Below are positions 35,542 to 43,667 of a DNA stretch of 64,000 nucleotides, one piece after another. The notes under the pieces were generated by a model that worked only from the letters and a program-made list of their open reading frames with translations, did not search any database and was not told where the DNA came from. The position numbers were made by a program, and so were the translations under genes. This DNA is from Actinoallomurus purpureus. Lineage in GTDB: Bacteria; Actinomycetota; Actinomycetes; Streptosporangiales; Streptosporangiaceae. Position 1 is the stretch's first letter, and each line of letters starts with the position of its first letter. The stretch lies in the NCBI RefSeq assembly GCF_024055795.1, contig NZ_JAMXMY010000003.1, positions 248,001 through 312,000 of the forward strand, given 5' to 3'.

Positions 35542-36158
35542 CAACCACGGGATACCTCATCACGATCGACGGACCGGGCTGCGCCGGCAAGTCCACGCTC
35601 ACCCAGCTCGTCGTCGACCGGCTCGCCCAGGTCGGCCTCCCAGCCCTGGCCACCACCGAGCCGTCCAAGGGCCCAGCCGGACGGCTCGCGCGGCACCACA
35701 CCGCGATGTTCCGCGGGTATGCACTGGCATGTCTGGTCACGGCCGATCGCTACCACCACCTGGAGACCGAAATCCAGCCCGCGCTCAACTCCGGCACCAT
35801 CGTCGTCTGCGACCGGTACGTACCGTCCTCTCACGTTCTGCAGATCCTCGACGGAGTCGGCCCGGACTTCGTCACGCAGATCAACGCCCACGCCACGCCG
35901 CCGGACCTGGCAGTGATCCTCACCTGCGACGAGGCCGAGCTGCGACGACGATTGACCATCCGGGGATCTCACGGCCGGTTCGAAGACGACCCCCGGATAA
36001 CGCTCGCCGAGACCCGCCTGTACCGGGACGTCGCGGACATGCTCGCGCGCAATGGCATCCCGGTCCTGCTTCTGGATTCGACCAAGCACGATGCCGATTT
36101 CCTCGCCAGGCAAGTCGTCACGTCCATCCAGACGCTAAGGTCGCCCACGCATCAGTGA
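35538..36158 (+). CDS. Thymidylate-kinase-family nucleotide kinase
   Basis: 206-residue P-loop kinase of the dTMP kinase family. The P-loop GPGCAGKST (12-20), the base-binding motif CDRYVPSSHVLQ, the LID arginines RLTIRGSHGRFEDD and the end ETRLYRDVADML are recognisable. It should phosphorylate dTMP or a related or modified nucleoside monophosphate with ATP; chromosomal Tmk is normally elsewhere, so this is probably an extra, specialised copy. DRYVPSSHVLQ differs from the usual DRYxxSxxAYQ, hinting at another substrate. Starts at ATG 35538 overlapping the radical SAM stop by four bases. Confidence 0.82.
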   Translation: MTTTGYLITIDGPGCAGKSTLTQLVVDRLAQVGLPALATTEPSKGPAGRLARHHTAMFRGYALACLVTADRYHHLETEIQPALNSGTIVVCDRYVPSSHVLQILDGVGPDFVTQINAHATPPDLAVILTCDEAELRRRLTIRGSHGRFEDDPRITLAETRLYRDVADMLARNGIPVLLLDSTKHDADFLARQVVTSIQTLRSPTHQ

Positions 36159-36172
36159 CCAGAGGGGGACAC

Positions 36173-36610
36173 ATGCCAGAGCGGTACCGGTCGATCATCG
36201 ACGTCCACGTCATCCTCGAACGCGGCAGCGAGATCCTGCTCCTGGAACGCCAGGGCACCGGCTACTGCGACGGCATGCTCCACCTGCCCAGCGGCCACCT
36301 CGACGAAGGCGAGCCCGTCACCGACGGCGCCGCCCGCGAAGCCTATGAAGAGGTCGGCGTCCGGATCGATCCCACAGACCTGCGACTGGCCACCGTCATC
36401 CACCACCGGCAGCGAACCGACCTCGCCAGGGTCGGCATGTTCTTCGCGACCGCCCGGTGGAAGGGCGAGCCGTACAACGCCGAACCCCATAAATGCGGCA
36501 AGCTCCTGTGGTGCGACCCGACTGTGCTGCCCTCCAACACCATCGACTACCCGGCAGCCGGCATCAACGCCTACCTGACCGACGCTCCCCTCACACTCCA
36601 CGGCTGGTAA
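36173..36610 (+). CDS. NUDIX hydrolase
   Basis: 145-residue NUDIX pyrophosphatase cutting nucleoside diphosphate-X compounds. The box GX5EX7REUXEEXGU is perfect: Gly 41, Glu 47, Arg 55, Glu 56, Glu 59, Glu 60, Gly 62. It lies 14 bases after the kinase stop with a GAGGGGG ribosome site, and is last in the cassette. With a nucleotide kinase, a radical SAM enzyme and a DNA glycosylase it may recycle or sanitise a modified nucleotide (inference). Substrate cannot be read from the box. Confidence 0.88.
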   Translation: MPERYRSIIDVHVILERGSEILLLERQGTGYCDGMLHLPSGHLDEGEPVTDGAAREAYEEVGVRIDPTDLRLATVIHHRQRTDLARVGMFFATARWKGEPYNAEPHKCGKLLWCDPTVLPSNTIDYPAAGINAYLTDAPLTLHGW

Positions 36611-36925
36611 TCAAATAACCGGTGCCCAACCTGCGATTGGAATACAGACGATCCGGCCCGTGAGCCGCCCGTCTTGCTGCGGCGGAGTGGTGTACTAAGC
36701 CAAGCCTCGCAAGAACAGCAACTCGGCGGCGCCCTCACAACGGAAGCCGTGTCACGCTAAGCACCTAACGCTTGCGGCCCAAAAGATAGTCGGTGGCATG
36801 ACCGGCTACCCGGTCAGTCCCCCAGGTGGTCCTCATCGCGGCATGAGAGTGCCCGATGCCGGCCCCTCGACGCGGCGAAGCGAAGCACCCGGGTGCCGGG
36901 CGACGTCTCGCGAGGGAGCGAGGAT
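36611..36925. other. Intergenic DNA holding the right copy of the direct repeat
   Basis: No supported gene in 315 bases. Contains the right 21-bp repeat (36832-36852) and the inverted sequence CACCCGGGTG near 36886. GC content drops between 36611 and 36790, resembling the accessory side rather than the GNAT side. Confidence 0.4.
36832..36852. repeat. Right copy of the 21-bp direct repeat
   Basis: Identical to 28422-28442 and in the same orientation, ending GAGAGTGC in both. A 12-base partial copy (GCGGCATGAGAG) occurs at 37652-37663, so part of the sequence may be a locally common motif. Confidence 0.6.
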
Positions 36926-37507
36926 TCAGCGGGCGGGAACTGGCTCGGACGACGGCCGCCATTCCCGCCTGATCAGCCCGTAGACCCACGAGTCAGAGAC
37001 CTCGCCGTTCACGACGCAGTCTTCCCGCAACGTCCCTTCACGCACGAAGCCGAGCTTCTCCAGCACGCGGGCAGATGCCACGTTGCGCGTATCGGTCTCA
37101 GCCTGGACGCGATTTAGGTCCAGCGTGTCGAATGCCCACCGCAGCAAAACGCGCGTGGCCTCCGTCGCGTAGCCGTGGCCCCACGCTGCATCATCAAAGC
37201 AGTAGCCTAGCGATGCGCTGCGGTAGTCCGGATTCCACCGGTTCAGGCTGCACCAGCCGATGAACGTCCCGTCGGAGATGCGATCCACGGCCAGCCGCGC
37301 CCCGGTGCCTCCCTGTGCCATCTGCCGGCAAGCCGTGATGAAACGCTCGGCGCGCACTCGTTCGCTCCACGGCGGCGCGTCCCAGTAGCGCAGCACGTAG
37401 GCGTTGCTGTGCAGCGCGAAGAGGTCGTTCGCATCCGCGTCGTCGAAGGGGCGCAGCCGAAGGCGAGCGGTGTGCAATGTGGGGGTGGGCAGCGCCATGC
37501 GCGTCAT
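36926..37507 (-). CDS. GNAT-family N-acetyltransferase (RimJ/RimL type)
   Basis: 193-residue acetyltransferase. N-terminal LHTARLRLRPFDDADANDLF, acetyl-CoA loop DDAAWGHGYATEATRVLLRW, and C-terminal NVASARVLEKLGFVREGTLR are classic RimJ-like features. I place the start at ATG 37507 (MTRMALPTP) because GGGAGGGAAC precedes it; the frame is open further upstream but that part is a LysR-like remnant. Substrate unknown. It borders the repeat-bounded island on its right side. Confidence 0.88.
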   Translation of the reverse strand: MTRMALPTPTLHTARLRLRPFDDADANDLFALHSNAYVLRYWDAPPWSERVRAERFITACRQMAQGGTGARLAVDRISDGTFIGWCSLNRWNPDYRSASLGYCFDDAAWGHGYATEATRVLLRWAFDTLDLNRVQAETDTRNVASARVLEKLGFVREGTLREDCVVNGEVSDSWVYGLIRREWRPSSEPVPAR

Positions 37508-37675
37508 GTTCCCTCCCGTGATTAATGGCCAGTCAATCAGACTCTCGATGTCGGCCACTCGCAACGGGTTTTCTCGGCGGACGGGCAGAACGAAGTGCCC
37601 GCTCATCGGCAGAAGCGGGTACTGCTCAGGATCGACACCATCGCGCGGTCGGCGGCATGAGAGGACGAGGTCGGC
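37508..37675 (-). pseudogene. Remnant of a LysR substrate-binding domain
   Basis: In frame directly upstream of the GNAT gene, the translation ADLVLS...DGVDPEQYPLL and FVLPVRRENPLRVADIE then LIDWPLI follows the pattern of a LysR effector domain (a short strand, a -PLL- turn, FVLPVRxxxPL, then -DxPLI). No HTH domain, start codon or ribosome site is present. It is best seen as the tail of a deleted LysR gene left between the GNAT and AraC genes. Confidence 0.35.
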
Positions 37676-37744
37676 GCGACGTCGGTTTGGGCGTCCGCTG
37701 CCCTTCGTTGGCGCCGTTCTGGTCTGGCTGGCAGTATCGAGAAT

Positions 37745-38443
37745 GTGAACGCCGGGACGGAGTTGGTGCCTCGCTTCGCCGTCGGCGAGGGTTATGCGGT
37801 GTATCGAGGCCCGACGACGGACAGCGCCTTTCACCGTCATGCCGCCTTCCAGATCGCCATCGCGGTTCGGGGCGAGGTCGCCATGGTGGACGCGTCGGCA
37901 ACCCATCATCGGGCCGTGGCGCTGGTCGTGCCGCCGATGGCGCGGCACCGCATGCTCGCCACGGTGGAACTGCTCACCTTCTTCGTTGAGCCGCATTGCG
38001 TGTTCGCCGACCGGCTGCGCGAGCGCTGCGCCAACGGCATCACCGCTGTCCCCGAGATGTGTGACTTGCGGGAGGAAGACATCGGCCGGGCAGGCGTGTG
38101 CCCGTCCAGCGAGCTTGATCCTCGACTGGTGGAGGCGCTGAACACGTTGAGGGATCGAAGTGTTCCGATGCCGAGTCTGGCCGCGATGGTCGGGCTCTCA
38201 CCCCAGCGCCTGCGCGCCTTGGCGCGGCATCAGGTGGGCATGCCGCTGACGCGCTGGCGGGTGTGGGCGCGGCTGCGTCGGGCGGCCGAGGAGCTGCGGG
38301 CGGGTCGGTCGCCGGCCGACGCGGCGATCACGGCGGGCTTCGCTGACCAAGCGCATCTCACCCGCTGGATGCGCGAGATGGTGGGCCTCACGCCCGCGGC
38401 CGTGCTGCCGGTTCTGCGCGGTCATTCCCGGCGCGCGACGTAG
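37745..38443 (+). CDS. AraC-family transcriptional regulator
   Basis: 232-residue regulator with an N-terminal cupin-like sensor part (AFHRHAAFQIAIAVRGEV, VPPMARHRMLA) and a C-terminal double-HTH AraC domain: SLAAMVGLSPQRLRALARHQ and SPADAAITAGFADQAHLTRW followed by MREMVGLTPAAVLP. The sensor part is shorter than in AraC itself. GTG 37745 is the start. It converges on and overlaps the methyltransferase gene by 22 bases. Regulon unknown. Confidence 0.88.
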   Translation: MNAGTELVPRFAVGEGYAVYRGPTTDSAFHRHAAFQIAIAVRGEVAMVDASATHHRAVALVVPPMARHRMLATVELLTFFVEPHCVFADRLRERCANGITAVPEMCDLREEDIGRAGVCPSSELDPRLVEALNTLRDRSVPMPSLAAMVGLSPQRLRALARHQVGMPLTRWRVWARLRRAAEELRAGRSPADAAITAGFADQAHLTRWMREMVGLTPAAVLPVLRGHSRRAT

Positions 38444-39075
38444 ACCGAGATCGAGCCGGTGGCCGTGGGCACCACCTCGGCCTCGCGCACGTCGCGGAAC
38501 CCGGCGTTGGACATCAGCCCCGGAAGGGCGCCATCGGCGTTGGGCTGGGTGTCCTCCTTTCCGTCCGCGAGCTGGACGGTCCGGAACGCCAGGCGCATCA
38601 GCCTCGTCCGTTGCTGCCCATAGTCAGCGACCACCAGCTTCCCGCCTGGGCGCAGTACCGCGGACATCGACGCGAGTACCGCCCGTTTCACCGCGACCGG
38701 GCATTGGTGGAGCACGAGGGTGGACACGACGGTGTCCACCGATTCCGCGCCCAGCAACTCCGCCAACGCATCACCCATGCCGACCTGCCACCGCACCGCC
38801 GCGTCAGCAACATCGGCCTTACGCCGCGCCACCGCCAGCACATCAGGATCGGGGTCCAGGCCGACAATCCGGGCCCGCGGCTCCACACGACCCAGCAACA
38901 GCGCCAGTGAGCCGGTGCCGCAACCCACGTCGACGATCACATCATCGGGCCGCGGCGCCACGTACATGGCGGCCAGAGCCCGCCACAGACGCTCGCGCGT
39001 CAGCGCGACCACGTGGTCGTAGAACCTGGTGGGTGCGAAGCGGCCCAGGGCAGGGGTGAAGACGTTCTCGCTCAT
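38422..39075 (-). CDS. Class I SAM-dependent methyltransferase
   Basis: 217-residue methyltransferase of the UbiE/Methyltransf_25 type. The SAM-binding motif I VIVDVGCGTGSLALLLG, the acidic end of strand two (VGLDPDPDVLAVARR) and motif IV VDTVVSTLVLHQCP are clear, and the N-terminus FTPALGRFAPTRFYDHVVAL is typical of small-molecule enzymes. Substrate unknown. ATG 39075 is the start. Its C-terminal end overlaps the end of the convergent AraC gene. Confidence 0.88.
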   Translation of the reverse strand: MSENVFTPALGRFAPTRFYDHVVALTRERLWRALAAMYVAPRPDDVIVDVGCGTGSLALLLGRVEPRARIVGLDPDPDVLAVARRKADVADAAVRWQVGMGDALAELLGAESVDTVVSTLVLHQCPVAVKRAVLASMSAVLRPGGKLVVADYGQQRTRLMRLAFRTVQLADGKEDTQPNADGALPGLMSNAGFRDVREAEVVPTATGSISVYVARRE

Positions 39076-39174
39076 GCCGGCAGTCTCGACCGCGCGACGG
39101 AGCCCGGTCTTGAACGAATCGCTCGCCCTGGCCGATCGTTCGATCTCACGGACATATGGGCGGCCCGCCGGCGC

Positions 39175-39657
39175 TCAGCGGTGGCGCGTCCGGCCGATGG
39201 CGGTGCGCAGCAGCAGGACGCTCCCCGCGAGGACGAGCCCACCCGTGATCAGCGTGGCGACGGCGTCGCCGATCCACACGTGGGAGTGCCTGGGATAGGC
39301 GACGCTCGCGTGGGCGCCTGAGAGCTCCGCCGGGATCATCTGGTCGGGGCGGTGCCGCCCGTCGCCGTCGAGGGTCACCAGGCGGCGTACGGCACCGTCG
39401 CCGGAGACGAACGATCCCGAGGTCACGTATCCGCCCTTCAGCCGGCGGGTGCTCCACTCGACCGTCAAGACGCCCTTCACGCCGTCATGGGTGGCGCGGT
39501 AGGCGTCGACCGTCCGCGTCGCGGCGACGACGGAGCCGATCCCGAGCAGGGAGAGCGGGACGACGATGATGACGAGGACGAACAACGCCGCCGACAGCGG
39601 CGGGCGGCGGCGCCCGGTCAGACGCCTCAGCTCGGGAGGTTCGGGGGGCATGCTCAT
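39175..39657 (-). CDS. Small two-helix membrane protein (DUF3592-like)
   Basis: 160-residue membrane protein: cytoplasmic Pro/Arg-rich N-terminus, membrane segment AALFVLVIIVVPLSLLGIGS, an external domain with VKGVLTVEWSTRRLKGGYVT, and a second membrane segment ATLITGGLVLAGSVLLLRTA. This topology matches DUF3592-type proteins of unknown function. ATG 39657 has GGAGACC upstream. It is in the same direction as the PlsC-LarA group, 116 bases beyond the PlsC gene, and may be its last member. Confidence 0.7.
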   Translation of the reverse strand: MSMPPEPPELRRLTGRRRPPLSAALFVLVIIVVPLSLLGIGSVVAATRTVDAYRATHDGVKGVLTVEWSTRRLKGGYVTSGSFVSGDGAVRRLVTLDGDGRHRPDQMIPAELSGAHASVAYPRHSHVWIGDAVATLITGGLVLAGSVLLLRTAIGRTRHR

Positions 39658-39773
39658 GCGGTCGGTCTCCGTGAACCACGCAGCGATGTCATCGGCGCCG
39701 CACCACCGTGGAGACGGTCGTACGCGGGGCGGCGGACGGGTGCGGGCCCCGGCTCGGCCGGGGCCCGCGTCGG

Positions 39774-40739
39774 TCAGTCGCGCCAGACGCGGCGGCGCCG
39801 GCCGGTGAGGGGCTCGGTCGAGGCCCAGACCCGGCGCCAGTCGGCGGGCTTCTCGCCCGTGGCGTTCTCGTCCCGTACGGCGCCGGGACGGGTCGGCTGG
39901 GAGCCGCCGGGGATCTCGAGCCGGTCGTCGGCCGCCGCGCGCAGCGCGTCGTACCAGCCCAGGTCCTCCTCGGCGGCCAGCGCGGCGACGGCCTTGGCCA
40001 TCCGCGCGCGGAACGCCCGGACTTCCTCGCCCTCCTCTGGGATGAGGGGACGGCCATAGCGGACGGTGACGCGCGGCTTGCCCGGCTGCGGCCAGTTGCG
40101 CCCGCGCGGCATCGCGGCGTACGAGCCCCGGATCGCGATCGGGACGCACGGGATGCCCTTCGTGACGCACAGCACCGCGGCGCCGAGCTTGAAGGGGTTC
40201 ATCCAGCCGTCCTCCGACCGGGTGCCCTCCGGGTACAGCAGCAGGCTCCAGCCGTCGTCGACGAGGTCGAGGGCCAGGCTCCGCAGCCGCTTCGAGCCGT
40301 AGCGTTCGACGGGGAAGGCGTTGAAGAACACCGCCGTCAGCGTCGCGCGCCAGCGTACGTCGAAGAAGTAGTCGGAGGCGGCGCCGACGGCGACCCGGTT
40401 GGCGAACCGCTCCGGCAGCGACCCGAGGATCAGCGGGGTGTCCAGGTGGCTCGAGTGGTTCGCCACGAACACCACCGGCCCGCGCACCCCGTCGAGGTAC
40501 TCCGAGCCCTCGATCACCGGCGTGATCTGCTTCCAGGCGACCGGCTTGAGCAGCCCCTTGCGCAGCACGGACCGGGCCGCGACGGCGAACGGCGTACGGG
40601 CCCACGCCGTCGGGAAGACCCGCTCCTCGGGCTCGACGACGTGCGGCTCCGCCGAGCGGGGAACGGTCGAGCGCCCCCGCCAGTCCCGGCCATGCCGCAG
40701 CAGCCGGAGCTCCCCGCGGATGCTCGTCTTCCGCCTCAT
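39774..40739 (-). CDS. PlsC-type 1-acylglycerol-3-phosphate acyltransferase-like protein
   Basis: 321-residue acyltransferase of the LPLAT/PlsC family, membrane-associated, moving an acyl group from acyl-CoA or acyl-ACP to a lysophospholipid or similar alcohol. Catalytic HX4D motif: NHSSHLD; the phosphate-binding motif YPEGTRS; and a later VPIAIRGSYAAMPRG. N- and C-terminal extensions are Arg-rich. ATG 40739 overlaps the stop of the LarA homologue by four bases, so the pair is translationally coupled. With the acyl reductase upstream this suggests that the operon makes or modifies a lipid. Confidence 0.85.
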   Translation of the reverse strand: MRRKTSIRGELRLLRHGRDWRGRSTVPRSAEPHVVEPEERVFPTAWARTPFAVAARSVLRKGLLKPVAWKQITPVIEGSEYLDGVRGPVVFVANHSSHLDTPLILGSLPERFANRVAVGAASDYFFDVRWRATLTAVFFNAFPVERYGSKRLRSLALDLVDDGWSLLLYPEGTRSEDGWMNPFKLGAAVLCVTKGIPCVPIAIRGSYAAMPRGRNWPQPGKPRVTVRYGRPLIPEEGEEVRAFRARMAKAVAALAAEEDLGWYDALRAAADDRLEIPGGSQPTRPGAVRDENATGEKPADWRRVWASTEPLTGRRRRVWRD

Positions 40740-42313
40740 CGGACGTCCGCCAAAGCCAGCGGCGGGGCGTGCTGGTAGGAGATCGACGGGCTGGACCCGA
40801 CGGTGTCCTTGGCCATCTCCAGTGCGTCGGCGAGGGTGCTGGCCGCCCGGAAGCCCATCCGCGTGGTGGTCTTCCGGTTGCCGCCCACGAAGATCACGTC
40901 GCCGAGGTGCTGCATCGCGTGCGCACCCCAGTACCACATGTAGAAGGGGTGGACGCCGTGGTAGGCGTAGCTGTTGCGGTACAGCTGGATGTACCACGGG
41001 TCGGTGGCGAACTGCTCCTCGTACTTCGTCTCCAGGAGCACCGGGTCGGTGCTCTCGGTGAGGATCTCCTCGAAGAAGTCGATGTAGCTCGGGTGGTGCA
41101 CCGGGTGGAACTCGTTCGGCACCGGGTGGTAGAAGATCGCCACGCCGCCCTGCCGGACGATCGGCCTGTTCTTGTACAGGTTGAAGAAATAGCCGAGTCC
41201 GAGCGACATCACCAGGATCGGGTTCATCACCGAGTTGACGTTGTAGGGGCAGATGTACGGCAGGCCCCAGATCGCGATGTCGGACTGGCCGTTGACCTCG
41301 GTGAGCTGCTGGCGGTGGACGTTCTGCAGCGTGAGGGGGTGCACCTCGGACTGCAGGCCGGCGTGCACGCCGGTGACGCCGTACGGCGCGGCCGTCGACT
41401 GCCAGATCCGGCGCCGCGTCTTCTGCGGCAGCATCTCGTTGGCTCGCTTGACCGCGAGGTAGGACGCCTGGTCGCGGACGTTCCACTCCCACTCGCGCTT
41501 GTTCAGGAAGCCCATCGAGGAGGGGAAGGTGTCGTTGTTGAGCGTCGTCTCGATCGTGAAGACCTTGACGTGCTCGTCGATCAGGCCCTTCATCCGCTCG
41601 TACGAGTGGTGCATCGCGGAGTTCGGCGGGTCGTTGAAGGAGTTGGAGTGCCGCAGCGTGTGCACGTTGTGGTGGTGCTTCAGGCTGCGGTAGCTCGCCA
41701 GGCCGACCGACACCGACTTCGCGCCGCCGCTCATCGCGGTCAGCGTGATGTTGACGTAGACGATGAGATCGCTCTCGGCCGCGCGCCGGTTGATCTCGAC
41801 GTCCTCCCCGTGGCGGGTCTTGCCCATGTGGAGGAGGTTGTCGTGGTCCTCGGCGTCGTGGTTCTTCAGGTGCTCGGGGAAGAACGCGTGGAACACCCGG
41901 TCGCCGACGGTGCGCCGCAGCTCGGCCGGGGTCATCCGGCGGTGCAGAGCGTTGGCCGCGATCAGCTCGACGTCGTCGACGCCCTTGGCGGCCGCCATCT
42001 CCAGGACCTGTTCGATGATGCGCTGGCGCACGTCCGGGGTCTGCATCTGAGGCAGCGGCAGCGACAGGTCGTCGAAGACGATCGTGAGACGCATGCCGGA
42101 CCGCAGCAGCTCCGGGAGCGGCTCGGTGCCGTGCGGGTGCAACAGCGCGTGCCGGATCTCGGCGTCGACGTCGCGGATTCCCGGCAGGGAGTCCGGCGGG
42201 TAGATGACCTTGGACCCGAGCGGCAGCCGCTCCAGCCGGAAGCTTTCGCCTTGGTGCATGATGAGCGGCGGAGTCCGCTCATCCACATCGAGTACGAAGC
42301 CTGGTCTGCTCAC
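40736..42313 (-). CDS. Divergent LarA-family (lactate racemase-like) nickel-pincer enzyme
   Basis: 525-residue protein of the LarA/DUF2088 family, longer than LarA (about 425). LarA holds a nickel-pincer nucleotide covalently on a Lys. Here SGGAKSV supplies that Lys (199), KHHHNVH the Ni-ligand His (215, spaced 16 as in LarA) and ANALHRRMT one catalytic His (124). The second catalytic His expected ten residues before Lys 199 is Ile 189, and the substrate Arg of the DxTRP motif is Leu (DLSLP, 82-86). So the reaction is probably not a simple 2-hydroxyacid racemisation. GTG 42313 is the start. Its cofactor genes larE, larB and larC lie 4 kb away; neighbours are lipid-type enzymes. Confidence 0.85.
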   Translation of the reverse strand: MSRPGFVLDVDERTPPLIMHQGESFRLERLPLGSKVIYPPDSLPGIRDVDAEIRHALLHPHGTEPLPELLRSGMRLTIVFDDLSLPLPQMQTPDVRQRIIEQVLEMAAAKGVDDVELIAANALHRRMTPAELRRTVGDRVFHAFFPEHLKNHDAEDHDNLLHMGKTRHGEDVEINRRAAESDLIVYVNITLTAMSGGAKSVSVGLASYRSLKHHHNVHTLRHSNSFNDPPNSAMHHSYERMKGLIDEHVKVFTIETTLNNDTFPSSMGFLNKREWEWNVRDQASYLAVKRANEMLPQKTRRRIWQSTAAPYGVTGVHAGLQSEVHPLTLQNVHRQQLTEVNGQSDIAIWGLPYICPYNVNSVMNPILVMSLGLGYFFNLYKNRPIVRQGGVAIFYHPVPNEFHPVHHPSYIDFFEEILTESTDPVLLETKYEEQFATDPWYIQLYRNSYAYHGVHPFYMWYWGAHAMQHLGDVIFVGGNRKTTTRMGFRAASTLADALEMAKDTVGSSPSISYQHAPPLALADVR

Positions 42314-42327
42314 TCGTAATCAGTCCT

Positions 42328-42475
42328 TTCCCAACCAACCTGCACCCGACCGACCTCCCGGCCCTTCCCAACCAACCTGCACAAGACCGACCTCCCGGCC
42401 TTCCCCCGCCAACCTGCACCCGGCCGACCGCCGGGTCCTTTCACGACGAACCTGCACCCGACCGACCTGCCTACC
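42328..42475. repeat. Four tandem repeats of about 37 bp between ADH and LarA-like genes
   Basis: Units start at about 42328, 42365, 42401 and 42439. Each contains the core AACCTGCAC followed by CCGACCGACCTCCCGG or a close variant (units one, three and four have CACCCG; unit two CACAAG). They fill almost the whole 157-bp gap and reach into the last codon of the alcohol dehydrogenase gene. Non-coding; function unknown, possibly a transcript-structure or recombination hot spot. Confidence 0.8.
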
Positions 42476-43667
42476 GGGCCAGGTCGAAGGCGACTTTCAC
42501 GGTACCCAGCCGTCCGGAGTCGGACGCGTGGTTCAGGGCCTCCCGCCAGCGGGCGAGAGGGTAGGTCGTGCCGACGTATCCGTCCAGCGGGGCCGAGCCG
42601 GCGAGTCGGAGCGCGTCGGCGAAGTCGGCCCCGTCGGCGCCGGAGCAGTACGCCCCGACCAGTTCGAGCTCACGGAACCACAGCGGCGTCAGGTCGACGC
42701 CGCCGGACGGCATGCCCGACATCACGACCGTACCCCCCGCCCGCGCGAGCCGCAGGGAGGTGTCCAGGCCGCTGGCGCCGCCGGTGCACTCGAAGACGGT
42801 GTCGACCCCGCCGAGCAGGAAGTCCGCGCCCATCTCGGGGGTGTGCATCCGCGCGGTGGTGACGCGCCGCAGCGCACGCACGGCCTTGCGGGGCTCGATG
42901 ACGGCGGTGGCGCCGAGCGCCTTGGCCTTCTCCTTCTGGTGCCCGTGCTTGGCGATGACGTACACCGCGCCGACCTCCGTGAGCTCCCGCAGGGCCAGCA
43001 GAGTGAGCAGCCCGACCGTGCCCGCGCCGATGACCACGGCGGTGGAGCCCGGCTCGATCGGCATGCGGCGCACCGAGTGGATCGCGCAGGCGAGCGGCTC
43101 GGCGAGCACGGCGCGCTCGTCGGGCAGGTCCTCGGGCACCACGTGCAGCTGGCTGGCGTGCGCGACCAGCTGACGGCTCCAGCCCCCGCCGGTGTCGGCG
43201 CAGGTGCCGGTCTGGATTCCGGCGGAGATGCGGCCGGCCGTGATGTGGTCGCAGCGGCTCTGGTGGCCGGAGGCGCACCAGCGGCAGGGCTCCATGCCGC
43301 GCACGGCGCACGACAGGACCGGGTCCATGACGACGCGGCTGCCCTTCGGGATGCCGGGCAGGTCGTCCATGGTCCGACCGACGATCTCGTGGCCGGGAAC
43401 GAACGGCATCGACGTCATCGGCGAGAGGTACGGCGAGGAGTGGCCGGTGAGCAGGCTCAGGTCGGAGCCGCAGATGCCGGACAGGATCGGCGTGACGCGG
43501 GTCCAGCCGTCGCCGGGCAGCTCCTGCGCCTGGCGGTTGACCAGGCGCAGCGGCGCGACGTTTCCGGCGACCATGCCGCTCAGCCGGCTCCCCACGCGGG
43601 TGGAGGTCAGGCCGCGGGCGGCCACGAACCGGCTCGGCGAGCGGTGGTATTCGAGCGAGAGGATCAT
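42471..43667 (-). CDS. Zinc-dependent alcohol dehydrogenase (MDR superfamily)
   Basis: 398-residue medium-chain dehydrogenase. Catalytic zinc site: SGICGSDL (Cys) and VPGHEIVG (His, Glu). Structural zinc cysteines appear as CAVRG followed by CRWCASGHQSRC. The Rossmann loop VVIGAGTVGLLTLLA binds NAD(P). It should interconvert an alcohol and a carbonyl compound. It starts at ATG 43667, overlapping the stop of the acyl-reductase gene by four bases, so the two enzymes are made together and may act in sequence: acid or thioester to aldehyde, then alcohol (inference). Confidence 0.88.
   Translation of the reverse strand: MILSLEYHRSPSRFVAARGLTSTRVGSRLSGMVAGNVAPLRLVNRQAQELPGDGWTRVTPILSGICGSDLSLLTGHSSPYLSPMTSMPFVPGHEIVGRTMDDLPGIPKGSRVVMDPVLSCAVRGMEPCRWCASGHQSRCDHITAGRISAGIQTGTCADTGGGWSRQLVAHASQLHVVPEDLPDERAVLAEPLACAIHSVRRMPIEPGSTAVVIGAGTVGLLTLLALRELTEVGAVYVIAKHGHQKEKAKALGATAVIEPRKAVRALRRVTTARMHTPEMGADFLLGGVDTVFECTGGASGLDTSLRLARAGGTVVMSGMPSGGVDLTPLWFRELELVGAYCSGADGADFADALRLAGSAPLDGYVGTTYPLARWREALNHASDSGRLGTVKVAFDLAR

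Noticed and set aside
36765-36989. Possible small gene at the right edge of the island
   Set aside because: Overlaps the GNAT gene end and the repeat, no ribosome site, Arg/Gly/Ala-rich.
37652-37663. Third copy of the island repeat
   Set aside because: Only 12 of 21 bases match, and it lies inside the LysR-like remnant; not enough to call another attachment site.
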